This document shows positions 48,203-58,856 of a stretch of 64,000 nt of DNA, piece by piece; positions within the stretch are counted from its first letter, which is position 1, and each line of letters starts with the position of its first letter. The position numbers and the translations under genes are program-made. The notes below the pieces were generated by a model. It did no database searches and had not been told where the DNA came from. It saw only the letters and a program-made list of their open reading frames with translations. The DNA is from Pyrrhoderma lamaoense (Eukaryota; Basidiomycota; Agaricomycetes; Hymenochaetales; Hymenochaetaceae): the NCBI GenBank assembly GCA_002794735.1, contig NBAZ01000004.1, positions 806,001-870,000 of the forward strand, given 5' to 3'.

Positions 48203-49761
48203 ATGTATCAGTCTCGCTGGGCACCAACTTCTGAGGGCACAAGAAATCGCAACGCAAATAAAAGGAGACATGATAGTTTGTCAAAGACTGATTACTCAAC
48301 GACGATCAACACGATCTCGACTGCATGGTCAGACCCAGCTCTGAAACAGATAGATGAAGTCGCAAATAGCATGGAAGTCGACGTTCAGGTGAATCAAACT
48401 CCTTGGAGGAAGTTCAGAGAACCAGTAACATTGGAAGTAACTCCGGCAGACTTCACAATCTTCTGCAGGTAGTGCTAGTATAGTACTGGACACGAATATT
48501 CTCCTCAGACACCTAAACGTAATTCAGCAGTTTGCCAACGATGTGGAGAAAGCAGGTGAACCTGTATACATCATTATTCCAGGTATTGTTGTTCAAGAGC
48601 TAGACTAGTAAGCAAGTACTGGCACCTTAGTGAGGAGTCGTGACTGAAATAGATCATATGAAGCCAGAAGTCCAACGAGAATAGTGATTTATGTTGGGCT
48701 GCTAGGATGGCATCTACATGGATCCTCTCAAAGTTGAAAGAACGCAGGAATGTCAGGGGACAAGCGTATTCTGAAACACTACAACAATCTGGGACTTGGA
48801 AGAGAAGAGATCCTGTGAGCTATTTTGGTTTCTCCGAAAGCTACCAATTTCATATGTGTTGCAGGATACGACAAATGATGAACTAATCATAGACTGTTGT
48901 CTGTATCTTCGAGAGATAAGACTACAACATGTTCTTGCTATTAGTCAAGACAACAACTTCTGCAGTGTATCAGAAGCCCAAGGTTCGCATATATTGTATT
49001 ATTACGGCTAAAGCTATTGACGAGGTACATGAACAGGGATTCCCACACTTAATCCAAAGGACATCCGCCAGTGGTCTAGTAAAGCTCTAGCACGTTTCAT
49101 CTTTGGCAGCGATTATACCCGATTATACCTTTTCTCTGATTTCAAAGAGCTGTCTCGCCCTAAACGAATTCAGGAAGCCCTCAATAGGGAATTGGGACTA
49201 CGAGAGGATCAGGTGGATCAACATGGCACGCAGGATGAGGGCATGGAGATAGATGATGGTTGGCTGGTTTCGGAAGAGCCGCTTCCGCAGCATATCCTTG
49301 ATGATCTGCATGAACAGATACTCGATCATTTCACTATTCTCCTACATGAGCTCTTGGAAAGAGTTTATCCCACTCTTTTCAAGCAGTCGGGGTCGTCAGC
49401 ATCAATCTATGCACCCGTGATGTCAAAGCCCGCAAATCAGTGGAAGGCCAACGAAATTATACTGTACCTGTGTGTCGAGAGGAGAATGCCCCGGAAGTCG
49501 GCGGCAGAAGACGTGAAAATGGTTACTCAAGATATATCACGTTTTGCTGATTTCTTTACACGTAAGTACGATGTAAGAGGCCGAAGCGGACAACATTGGG
49601 CTCGGGCAGATTGGAATTCGGCTCTAGAAAAACTGGGCGCACTTGCACGGATATACGAGGACGATGCAATAATCAACTCATTGTCTCAGCTTTCGTCGCA
49701 GATCGACATGGTATTTGATTCTCCTATGAACCCAACTGGGACGGGGCTGTTCGGTTTTTAA
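48203..49761 (+). CDS. SWT1: SWT1-like PIN-domain endoribonuclease
   Basis: Yeast Swt1 is a nuclear PIN-domain RNA endonuclease involved in mRNP quality control. The start is MYQSRWAPTSEGTRNRNANK. The PIN domain reads SIVLDTNILLRHLNVIQQFA, IIIPGIVVQELDYQKSNENS, NDELIIDCCLYLREIRLQHV and AISQDNNFCSVSEAQG; its acidic residues (Asp in LDTN, Glu in VQELD, Asp in SQDNNF) fit a PIN active site. A helical C-terminal domain follows (LHEQILDHFTILLHELLERV; WNSALEKLGALARIYED) and it ends NPTGTGLFGF. Introns checked: the one after ELDY uses an acceptor at about 48670, giving ELDYQKSNENSDLCWAARMA. The gene begins about 300 bp after the transposon's right end. Confidence 0.83.
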
Positions 49762-50012
49762 TCGGAATTGAGAGTACTACTATATTTTCTGTCTTTTACA
49801 TTTATGTATATAGAGTTAAATGTGCGACATCTGAGAGGGCTGTGTTCAGGGTTTGGGTTTGAAGAATGAAGCGCTGTAGCTGTACATGGATATTGCACAC
49901 TTGTAGTTATTTTGATTTTGTGGCTGTTAGCGAGGGAACTATTTGCCTCATTTGTAATTACAGTATATTCTACGAGTTGCTATTGCTCTATCTTCCTTTG
50001 GCGATACTCACC

Positions 50013-51825
50013 ATGGCTGCTCGACGTCGCCCGCTCAAGATTTTTCTCATCATCCTTGCTCTTTTCCTTGTTGGGACTGTTGTGGTCTTGTCCTCTGTCT
50101 CCTTTTATCTTTCCATTGACAAAAAAGCCTATCTCACTCAAGACGAGGTCGGTTACGCAGAGGACGATGCCTCTTGGAACGCCACTGCTCATGGAAAGGT
50201 GGAGCGTATTCCTCGTATCATACATCAAACGTGGAAGTCGGAGATTCTTCCAGAACGCTGGAGAGGCATCTCAGAGGAATGTAGAAAAATGATGCCAGAC
50301 TAGTGAGTCAATCCAGTCCTTGATTTAGAACACAGCTGCTTTTCAAACAAACAGCTGTCTTCGAACCAGCCAGTCATGACTACTTTTCTCTTTTGTTTTT
50401 ATATGAATTTATCTGTATCTCGTACACATTTTGTTTCATTTCCGTATTCTAAGGTATTATCATAGTTAATCCTGGCTGACATCCTATCATTTTGATAGCG
50501 ACTACAAGCTTTGGACGGACGCGGACTCGCGCGAGTTTATTGCAAAAGAATATCCGTGGTTTTTAGACACCTTTGACGCGTACACTTACCCAATCCAACG
50601 CGCTGATGCTATACGGTACTTTGTTCTCCATTTCTACGGAGGTGTTTATCTCGACTTGGATGTTGGCTGTCGACGTCGTCTTGATACGCTCTTAGTCCAC
50701 CCAGTCATCCTTCCCAAAACGATTCCCGTCGGGGTTTCTAATGATCTGATGTTCTCTGAGAAAGGGCATCCATTCATGGCCCAGACCATTCACAATCTTG
50801 TCACCTTTGATCATTCGTGGATACTCAATTATCCAACGGTGATGTTCTCAACAGGACCGATGTTCTTATCTGCTCAATATGGTATTTGGACTTCATCTCA
50901 TGCTCCAACGCTTGATATGCCTGGCGGGGAAGTCCGAATACTACCACGAGAATTCTATGGCAAAAATGCCAAAGTGGAAGAGGTACCTCAGTCATTCTTC
51001 TCTCATTTCTATGGTAGTAGCTGGCATGCAGATGATGCGGCATTCATCGGTTTCTTGGGCACTTGGGGTAAATTGCTTATGTGGATTGGATTTGCATTCC
51101 TAGTGCTTGGGATAATTGACACGACTCTGAAGAAAAGGAGCAAAAACAATCGGACTGAGGGCCGATTGGGTCGTTATCAAATATTGTTACCTACACTTCT
51201 TTACCGTAATGGCTGGTGGAATGTAGGGGTTTTTACTCAGAGCCTTACACCGTCATCGTCATGCCCAACTTCTCCAACGATGGATGACGAGAGCATGCCC
51301 ATGTTACCCATCTCCATTGATGTTCAAGCACCCTCCCCAACCAACTCTGATGTTTCTGATGACCGCCGTTCCGGTATAGCCGGTGCCTTGTCTCGATACA
51401 AAAATCGTTTGATGGGTAATTTCGGTGTAAGTAACGAACGCGGGCGTTCGCGCTCCTCTCGACGTTCCGGCTACCTCTTTTTCCTTCCTGCTAGATTAAT
51501 ACCTGGCGCCGTTCCCGTCCCGGACTTCGGTTCCAGGCGCCCCAGTCCCTCGCGCACTTCTAACACAAGATCAAACTCACGAGGATCCCGTGTTTGTATA
51601 GACGATGAGCTTGAATCAAATTCCCAAGCGACATATGCTAGTGCATCTTCTCTTCATCCTGTTACTGAAACGTCATCTCAGCAGGTTTTTTCGAGACCCC
51701 CCAGTCCTGGGGTCCAAACACAAGACGAGCGTCTGATGGAACCTCCTCCGTACGTAGACGAGGAGACTGAAGTCGGACATTCCTCTCGACGGTCAAAGAC
51801 CTCTGAAGGCTGGTACTTATGGTGA
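50013..51825 (+). CDS. Csg1/Sur1-type glycosyltransferase (GT32), MIPC synthase catalytic subunit
   Basis: Sur1/Csg1 adds mannose to inositol phosphorylceramide in the Golgi. The start MAARRRPLKIFLIILALFLV gives a type II membrane anchor. RIPRIIHQTWKSEILPERWR follows, then an intron (about 50301-50499) into YDYKLWTDADSREFIAKEYP and YPIQRADAIRYFVLHFYGGV. The DxD motif is YLDLDVGC. GNxx-type ligands are replaced by VSNDLMFSEKGHPFM, and FYGSSWHADDAAFIGFLG is near the C-side. A second membrane segment (LLMWIGFAFLVLGIIDT) precedes a long Ser/Pro-rich cytosolic tail of about 200 residues that yeast Csg1 does not have to this extent. An in-frame upstream ATG at 49866 would add 49 residues, but the internal start fits the family. 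Substrate is inferred from the family. Confidence 0.82.
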
Positions 51826-52314
51826 AGACATTAATTTTTTCCTAGTTTATCTCCAATAATATTCTCCTTAACGACTTTGCAACATTCTATTAAATTGTCA
51901 TAAATCTATTGTGCATTCGGACTGTTTGCGGCCTTGTTATGCGACAAAGCCCCACCCCTTTTTTGTTTACAATACCCGTCCTGTGATGTTTCTGTCAGCG
52001 ACTTTTATTTTTCTAGTTAGAGGATATTGTTTTCTTATTTGTCTTATTATTCTCCCTCGTCTTACACTGCCTTCACAACTGACTGCATTTGAGCACTGAA
52101 ATAGCCTGGAACCTCCTGTAATGTCTGGGTGTCATGTAAAATAATATAGATACGAAGTATACGAATGGCACATGATAATCAAAAATTGAGAGGAAAAGCT
52201 ATGAGTACATACAATAAATGCTAAGCCACTGAAGCATTAATTCTGTCTTTATATTCGATGTATATTTTCTGACAAATATGTATATGTAAAGTATAAATTA
52301 ATCTTGCGATCCGT
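51826..52314. other. Convergent intergenic region
   Basis: About 490 bp of AT-rich sequence between the GT32 stop and the stop of the MFS gene. It should hold both 3' UTRs. One 62-codon frame at 51911 has no supporting features. Confidence 0.5.
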
Positions 52315-54061
52315 TCAAACTATAAGTGACTTCATTCTAGAAGATAACACAAACATCGCGGCGGCAGCAACTGCATATGTGATTGAAGGGCCTACGGTCC
52401 AATATGACGCACATGCTAAAAGGTGTATGTGTTATCACTTATGATCGAGTAGTGAAGTAAATGAAAAAAGATGTCACATACCTAAAAGAGGTCCAATAGC
52501 TCGGCCAAGTTGACCGGAAGACCTGAACTTGCCAAGAGCTTTACCCTTTGCGAGTTCTGGATTGGTAGCTAGAGGTTTCCCTGTCACTTCATCAACTGCT
52601 TCATCACATTGCAATGATGCGTGCGCAGTTAGTGCGTTGACGACTGTCGCAGAGGTGAAACCAAGACAGACTGCTGCGGTGTATAGCGTACGGATGGCGA
52701 TGGTCGTGTGAGTAGAGACGAGTTGAGGAAGAATGGCGAGTAGAATAAGGCCGATCGCACAGCTCAAAACACCTCTTCTAGCCATAACAGCCTCCCCAGT
52801 TTTAGACATGGAACGGCGTACATAGCCTCCTTGTAGTAGCGCGCTAACGATACCGATGAAGCCGATGAGCATGCCATTTTGAGAGTTATTCCAGTCGAGT
52901 ACTGATTGTGTAAGATGAAAGAGCTTAATTGGAGTAAAAGAGATATTTCGAAGAGAAGAAAGGTGGCTTACAGTCAAACGTGAGAAAAGTCAATGTGAAT
53001 TCCACCCCTGAGAATAAGCCAAGGAATAGGAAGTGTGTCTGCCGTAATTTCTTGAGTAGTCGAACTTTATTTTTAATGTCAACTTCTCGAGAAATATTCG
53101 CGTGACCATTCTGAGATCCATTACTCTTGCCATTTGCTTTCTCTTTTTCTGCGATAGGCTTGATCACTGTTCCGCGTGTTTCTGGCAAGGCAGTAGCTAA
53201 AAAGACGGTTTCAACACTGAGGAGGACGAGGGTCAAGAAGGCTGGAACGGCGTAAATATTCAACTCAAATCCTCCTGGGGTCAACGCAGATGGAATGGGA
53301 CGTGACGCGAAGTATGCTCCAATAGGCGGTCCGATAATGAAACATATGGCGAACGCAATGCCAACATGCGCAAGAGCTTTTCCTCGTTGAGCTGGTGTTG
53401 TGATATCTGAAATGATGGCTATCGCAAGCTGCACATTGCCCTCACTTAAACCACCAATGGCTCTTGAAAGCATGTAAGATGCAAAAGACGTTGACTGGAT
53501 CCAGACTAGGGCGCTCAAAATGTTGCCTATCATAGTCAAAAGTAAGATCCTCTTTCGTCCATACTTATCAGATAATGAACCGATGTGTGGTGAAACGATG
53601 AACTGCAAGGTTCTTTATAGCCGGACATTCGATAGGGACATTCGTTAGAAATATAGTAATTTTTAAGGTAGGAAGCAAAGAAACATACGAGAAAACAGAT
53701 CCCATTAAACCACCTAATAACACGACGTCCCATTTCTGTGAGTTTTGTGCAGAGTTGTAAAACAACGCTCTGATGCTGGATACACCGGCAAGCGTTTGAG
53801 ATAGGAAACCATTCGGAATGGAGGATTCGCGCTAAAAGCAGCAATTGAGAGCCAGATGTCAATAAATGCAGGCTAGTGTAGCATTGTCACAAGCTCCTCA
53901 CTTTTGTATACCACTCGATGATACGAGGAAAGAGGGGTAGAGGAATCGTGAAAGCTGAAAAATCTTCAGCAAACAACACGGAGATGCATACATTATCGGA
54001 TATGCGCACCGAAGAGGTCAAGAATAAGTGAAAGAAAAACGATAGTTTCTGTCTTGGCCAT
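52315..54061 (-). CDS. Major facilitator superfamily transporter, MFSD10/TETRAN-like
   Basis: The protein starts MAKTETIVFLSLILDLFGAH and continues IPLPLFPRIIEWYTKRE. The loop 2-3 MFS signature is HIGSLSDKYGRKRILLLTMI. Further spans include LVWIQSTSFASYMLSRAIGG, AQRGKALAHVGIAFAICFII and FLTLVLLSVETVFLATALPE, the last with a PETRG motif. A charged central loop (EKEKANGKSNGSQNGHANIS) divides two six-helix halves. The second half has GMLIGFIGIVSALLQGGYVR and AIGLILLAILPQLV, and the end is MFVLSSRMKSLIV. Layout and motifs resemble MFSD10, once called tetracycline-transporter-like protein; the substrate cannot be read from sequence. Exons are separated by short introns, for example near 52475, 52975 and 53608. 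It is divergent from nothing close, with 374 bp to the Pus7 stop. Confidence 0.78.
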
Positions 54062-54435
54062 CCTATTTAAGGGGGACAGATAGACTAGCAAGAGGTTAGT
54101 AGGAGTGGAAATTGAAGAGCCAGCTCTTTAAACAAGAATGAGAAGAAGGTTTATTAACGGTTTCCCGACTGATGTGGGTGTGAGCTATGTAAAGCGCGAC
54201 TACGTGTCTGAACGTATCGGGCGCCCGCATGTTAGCGAATGGGGAAAATCTCATTCACATTCATGGGCATCTCGCTCCCGCACATCCCTTCAAAATGTTT
54301 CACACACATCTTTTCAGTTCGCGGTGGTGGGAAAACAACTGTAAATTCACTCTCACACTCACTCGGACTGAAGCAAATCAATAAGTCGGCTTATTAGATT
54401 ACAGATTCGTGTTATGTATATATCATTGCTAGTAA
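54062..54435. other. Intergenic region
   Basis: 374 bp between the MFS start and the Pus7 stop, both genes on the minus strand. It should contain the MFS promoter. A 68-codon plus-strand frame at 54138 has no domain and no splice context. Confidence 0.45.
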
Positions 54436-57400
54436 CTATGTTTCCATTTCTTCAGAATCCTTTGTGCCCCTGTATGCCTGATCTTCCGACGCAAAGGTCA
54501 GACTGGTCTGGTAATGAGAACTCGTTTCAGTCTTCGTAACTTCTCGGAGTGCCATGGTGGCATATGCTGCTGTGTTTAATTGCATCTTCACTTGAAGTGC
54601 GACGAATTTTCCATCCTCATCAATAACGGGCGGTTCCTTTCCCAGAAGTACATCCTCATCCGCCTGTGCGAGAGACACATCGGGGTCAGTGTAACGGAGA
54701 ACAGACCATGAAAGCTCTTGAGGCTTCAATAACATCTTCCTGTAAGAACCGCAGAGATTATAGTCCCTGATACAAAGGAATTAATAATCAAGCACTTTTT
54801 TTAAGACAACTCAAGAATTACTTACTTATGCTTGCTGCTGAAGTTGTCTGGATCCAGCCCGTCTCTCCTCAAAAACTCCCTATAAAGCTCTCCAAGTTCT
54901 CCTTCTGGATAGGCCACGTCCTTCCCCGGAAGTGGCATAATTACATCAAAAATAGTGTACCTTTCAACGTCCTCTGCAGTAAGAGTTTTAACTTTTGGTG
55001 CAACCCAGGGTCGTTTAGACTTCCTTGAGGGTTGATCCGGATCGCCAACAGGTAAATCTATGAAACTAAATTTAATTCAATAGCTGGTGGAATTTGGTGG
55101 TAAACACAACCTTCTGAATCCAGATCTTGCAAATCCTCGTTACTTTTGTCAACACGAAGTCTCCCACCCTGACATTCATAAACAAGGTCACCGACGACTG
55201 GCTTGTCTGGTCCATACCGCCGTATTCTTTCTGATACGATCGCATTCCAAACATATGATTGATACGCATGAACATACATCAAACGAAGGTTTCGAGGTAT
55301 CTGAATTGAATTCAGTGAGATATAAAAAGAGGATCATATGCACTGTGCTTACCGTAGAAAGGGCACCCATGACGTTTCGCGTATCTCCCTTCATTTTCTT
55401 GAAACTCTCAAGAATACAGCGTTCGGCCACTACTCTTCGTGGGAATAACTCGAGCGCTTTGTCAAGATCCTTCTCCTTCAGCCAAGCATCTCGGGCTGCT
55501 ACTACGTCTGGATGTTCTCCTGGTCGATGACGAAGAATGAGAGAAGCCGCCCGTTTCCAGTCACATTGAAGAAAGGCAAGTCCGATGATATGTGTTGGTA
55601 TTGAAGCGGTTCCAAAACGCTGCATACCTTTGAATGCATTATTACGAGTTTAAAAGTAAGCACGATAGTATATAAACGCACCGTAGTAGTTTATGAAACC
55701 CTTCTCTTTAAGAGAGGTCATCGCCTTATCTAAAACGTCAACAGGCTCAACGCGGACGTTCCTTACAATCGAGAATATAAGATAGTGAAGAAACGGTGAT
55801 AATCATTGCCTACTTACCTGAGAGTGATGAGGAAAGTATTTCCCTTAAGCATACCAAGTTCAAGACCTGCCCTTCCATACTTGAAATCTGCGATACGAAC
55901 GCCTCTTTCCCCTCTTTGAGTTTGCACTTCTTCAAGCGTCCTTCTTCCATGAAGACCATTGGCCATTTTGAAAACGTCCTCCACAGTTTTGTTCCCTCGT
56001 CTGAGGGCTACACGCTGGACAGTCACACCACGTTTATCCTTCGTACCAGCAACCGACAAATCCTTCACACTACAATGAAGAACTCGTGAAAGGTAACCAA
56101 GTGCATCCTGTGTATCCCGGTTTGTCTTTTGCATCGTGAAGTGTATATATGGGGGATAATTGCCGCGAGATGGTTTGTCACTTTTATCACCTTTTACATT
56201 TTGAGATAGTTATTGTAAATTTTGAGTAATGGTTATTTCCGTAAAATACAATTTTCATACCTCTATCTCGACGTCCTGCCCCACGACCTTGACCGGCTCT
56301 AGCCCACTTTATCACAACACGACCCTCTTCAAGAGGGTTACTAGTATCCGTCTCACTATCTAGTTTTCCACCAAACAATTCACGAATGACTTTATGCAAA
56401 CCTGTCCTAGCTGTTTTCGACATCATGGGCTAGATCGATTTAAGAATATATTATGAAAGAACCATATTATAGAACATTTCAGCTCGTACCTCAGATATGA
56501 CCCTCCTTTTATCCTCTCTCTGGTTCCTAATAGATCTGCGTCCTCTATTCCGCCTCTGTCCACTTTCTCTACCACGCTTTTTATCATCATTTTTTGGTTC
56601 CGGTTTTGGATCCTCTGAGATTTTCTCCTCATCTGGTACAAAATCGTTGGTAGATTCCTCGTTTTGATTTTGGCGGCTTCCCCACCCACTGTCACTGACA
56701 AAAGGAGGTTCGGGGCCTTCAATATACATATTCTTGAGCTGTTCGATCAATGATTCAGAGAGGAAAGGGGTGAGGGCCGTTGTAAACTTCTCTGGCCAAG
56801 GGTCGGTGTTCTCGTCTTGGTCTGTCTGTGGCCCTTCAGGCTCCCCTTGTTGTTGGTTGTTTTGTGGGATATCTGTACTATCGTCAGTCGTCTGTACTGG
56901 GATTGAAGGCTCGTTGGACACTTCGGCTCCTGCTTTTGTTGATTCCACTCCGGGTTCCGCATCTTTACTCTCAGACTGAGGAAGCTCTAGTGATTGAATG
57001 CGTACTTCTTGCCCATCTAAATTTACTTCATGGACAATAAAGTCTGTGAACCTTAGTGTTTTTTTGAGTGATGTTGGATAACTGATGCGAGAACAATAGA
57101 ACACGGACCTTTGTTTTATAATGGCATGTATCGGGGGCAAATCTTTAGAGATATACTCTGAAATGCCTACATCGAACTCATGTGTGTGACCTTCGGCAAG
57201 AGCGCGAGTTTCTCTCGGTGCCCCTAGAAGTGAGCGACTTGGAGGAAGAAGTGTTTCGGTGCCGAAAGTATTAGACGTTTCTTCTTCACTAGACCTTCCT
57301 TCAACAGAAGTAGTAGGCTTGTTTTCGTCGTCCACTTGTTGAGGTCCTCCATTGTCGCTATCTTCAATTTTTTGTCTCTTCGCTTGAGGTTGGTCTATAT

Positions 57401-57455
57401 CATAACCTTCCGCGCTGTGCGATTTGCTCTTTTTTAATGGCACTGTTTCTGACAT
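54436..57455 (-). CDS. PUS7: Pseudouridine synthase Pus7 (TruD family)
   Basis: Pus7 makes pseudouridine in tRNA, U2 snRNA and mRNA. The N-terminal 320 residues are charged and disordered, with the early core strand [20 protein letters not shown] following IHAIIKQR. A Lys/Arg patch ([20 protein letters not shown]) lies before the core. The catalytic motif is [20 protein letters not shown], with the aspartate in [59 protein letters not shown] and [18 protein letters not shown] are TruD signatures. It ends [15 protein letters not shown]. One intron (57052-57108, 57 nt) lacks stop codons and keeps frame. It is divergent from the URA3 gene with 184 bp between starts. Confidence 0.92.
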
Positions 57456-57639
57456 GATTCACAACAGGATGTGACGATATTGCAACTTGATGCTGAAATT
57501 TGTTACTGAAGTGTATAGTTCAAAAAGCCAATACATGATCGACTCACGTGAAGTCACCGGATCAATCTATATTTCTGAACTCGTATAAACAATATGCATG
57601 TAGTCCGGAGCTAGATTCTGTCACGCAGAGTTTAGCAAC

Positions 57640-58635
57640 ATGTCCTCCATAACCTCCCTTACTTATGGCGAACGGGCTTCACGACACAGCAATCCTGCCG
57701 CGAGGGCTCTTTTAGAGACTATCGAACGTAAAAAGTCGAACCTCTGTGTCTCTGTAGACGTCTCCAAAAAATCAAGCTTTTTGAGCATCGTCGATGTTGT
57801 TGGGCCATATGTCTGCCTCATCAAGGTACGATTAACTCCTCTCTCAACTCATACTACTTGCTTATTACTTAATATCTGTACTGAGTCATTATATGATCGA
57901 TATTAGACCCATATTGATATTATTGAAGACTTTGATGAAGATTTATTAGAACAACTCCAAGCCTTGAGCAAGAAACATGATTTCTTGATATTCGAAGACA
58001 GAAAATTTGCAGATATAGGTTGGTCCATATGGGTAAAAACCTTTAAGATGCATGTATTCACAATGATTCTAAACCCAAAACTAGGAAACACCGTTGTGTT
58101 ACAGTACTCAGCTGGTGTCCATAAAATAGCATCCTGGTCGCATATCACCAACGCTCATCCAGTACCAGGCCCTTCCGTTGTCTCCGGTCTAGCATCCGTT
58201 GGCCTTCCTCTCGGTCGAGGTCTTCTTCTCTTGGCGGAGATGAGCACTAAAGGATCACTTGCCAGGGGTGCCTACACGGAAGATGCAGTACGTATGGCTC
58301 GTGCTAATCGCGACTTCATTTTTGGCTTTATCGCACAACGCCGCATGGAGGGAGTAGGCCTTCAAGAAGGAGAATCACTTGACGAAAAAGAGGACTTCTT
58401 GATACTCACTCCAGGCGTTGGTCTTGAAACTGCCGGGGATAATCTTGGTCAACAATATAAAGTCCCAAGGAAGGTCATATTAGAAGAAGGATGCGATATA
58501 ATAATAGTTGGACGTGGTATTTACGGAAAACTCGATTCAGGTGATATAGATTCTGTACAGACGCAAGCCACTCGTTACCAAGTGGAAGGTTGGAGAGCAT
58601 ATGAAGAGAGATTGGAGCTGAGCGGTGATTCATGA
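57640..58635 (+). CDS. URA3: Orotidine-5'-phosphate decarboxylase
   Basis: This enzyme makes UMP in de novo pyrimidine synthesis. The start [20 protein letters not shown] is typical. The chain reads [40 protein letters not shown] across the first intron (about 57826-57906) and [20 protein letters not shown] across the second. The DRKFADIG segment has the catalytic Asp-x-Lys-x-x-Asp array. [40 protein letters not shown] and [11 protein letters not shown] follow. The second intron (58019-58084) is 66 nt, has no in-frame stop and would add 22 residues into the active-site loop if retained. Length is normal for a fungal Ura3 once the introns are removed. Confidence 0.95.
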
Positions 58636-58856
58636 AACTCTAGATTTAAGATTAAAACATAGAAAATAAATGGTAATATTGCAGTTATGGAATACAAATG
58701 CTGCTAAAAATGCGTAAAATGGTACTAATGTACGATATGTCATCCGATAACAATTCTAATACTGATATCAAAGTCCACCGAAATAACTGAGTTGCTATGC
58801 ACATGCACGAAGTCTCCTATATCCAAGAAAATCCCTCTTAAAGGAGTTGACAAAAA

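Noticed and set aside
54138..54344. Plus-strand 68-codon gene
   Set aside because: No domain, lies in a promoter region, and its composition is unremarkable.
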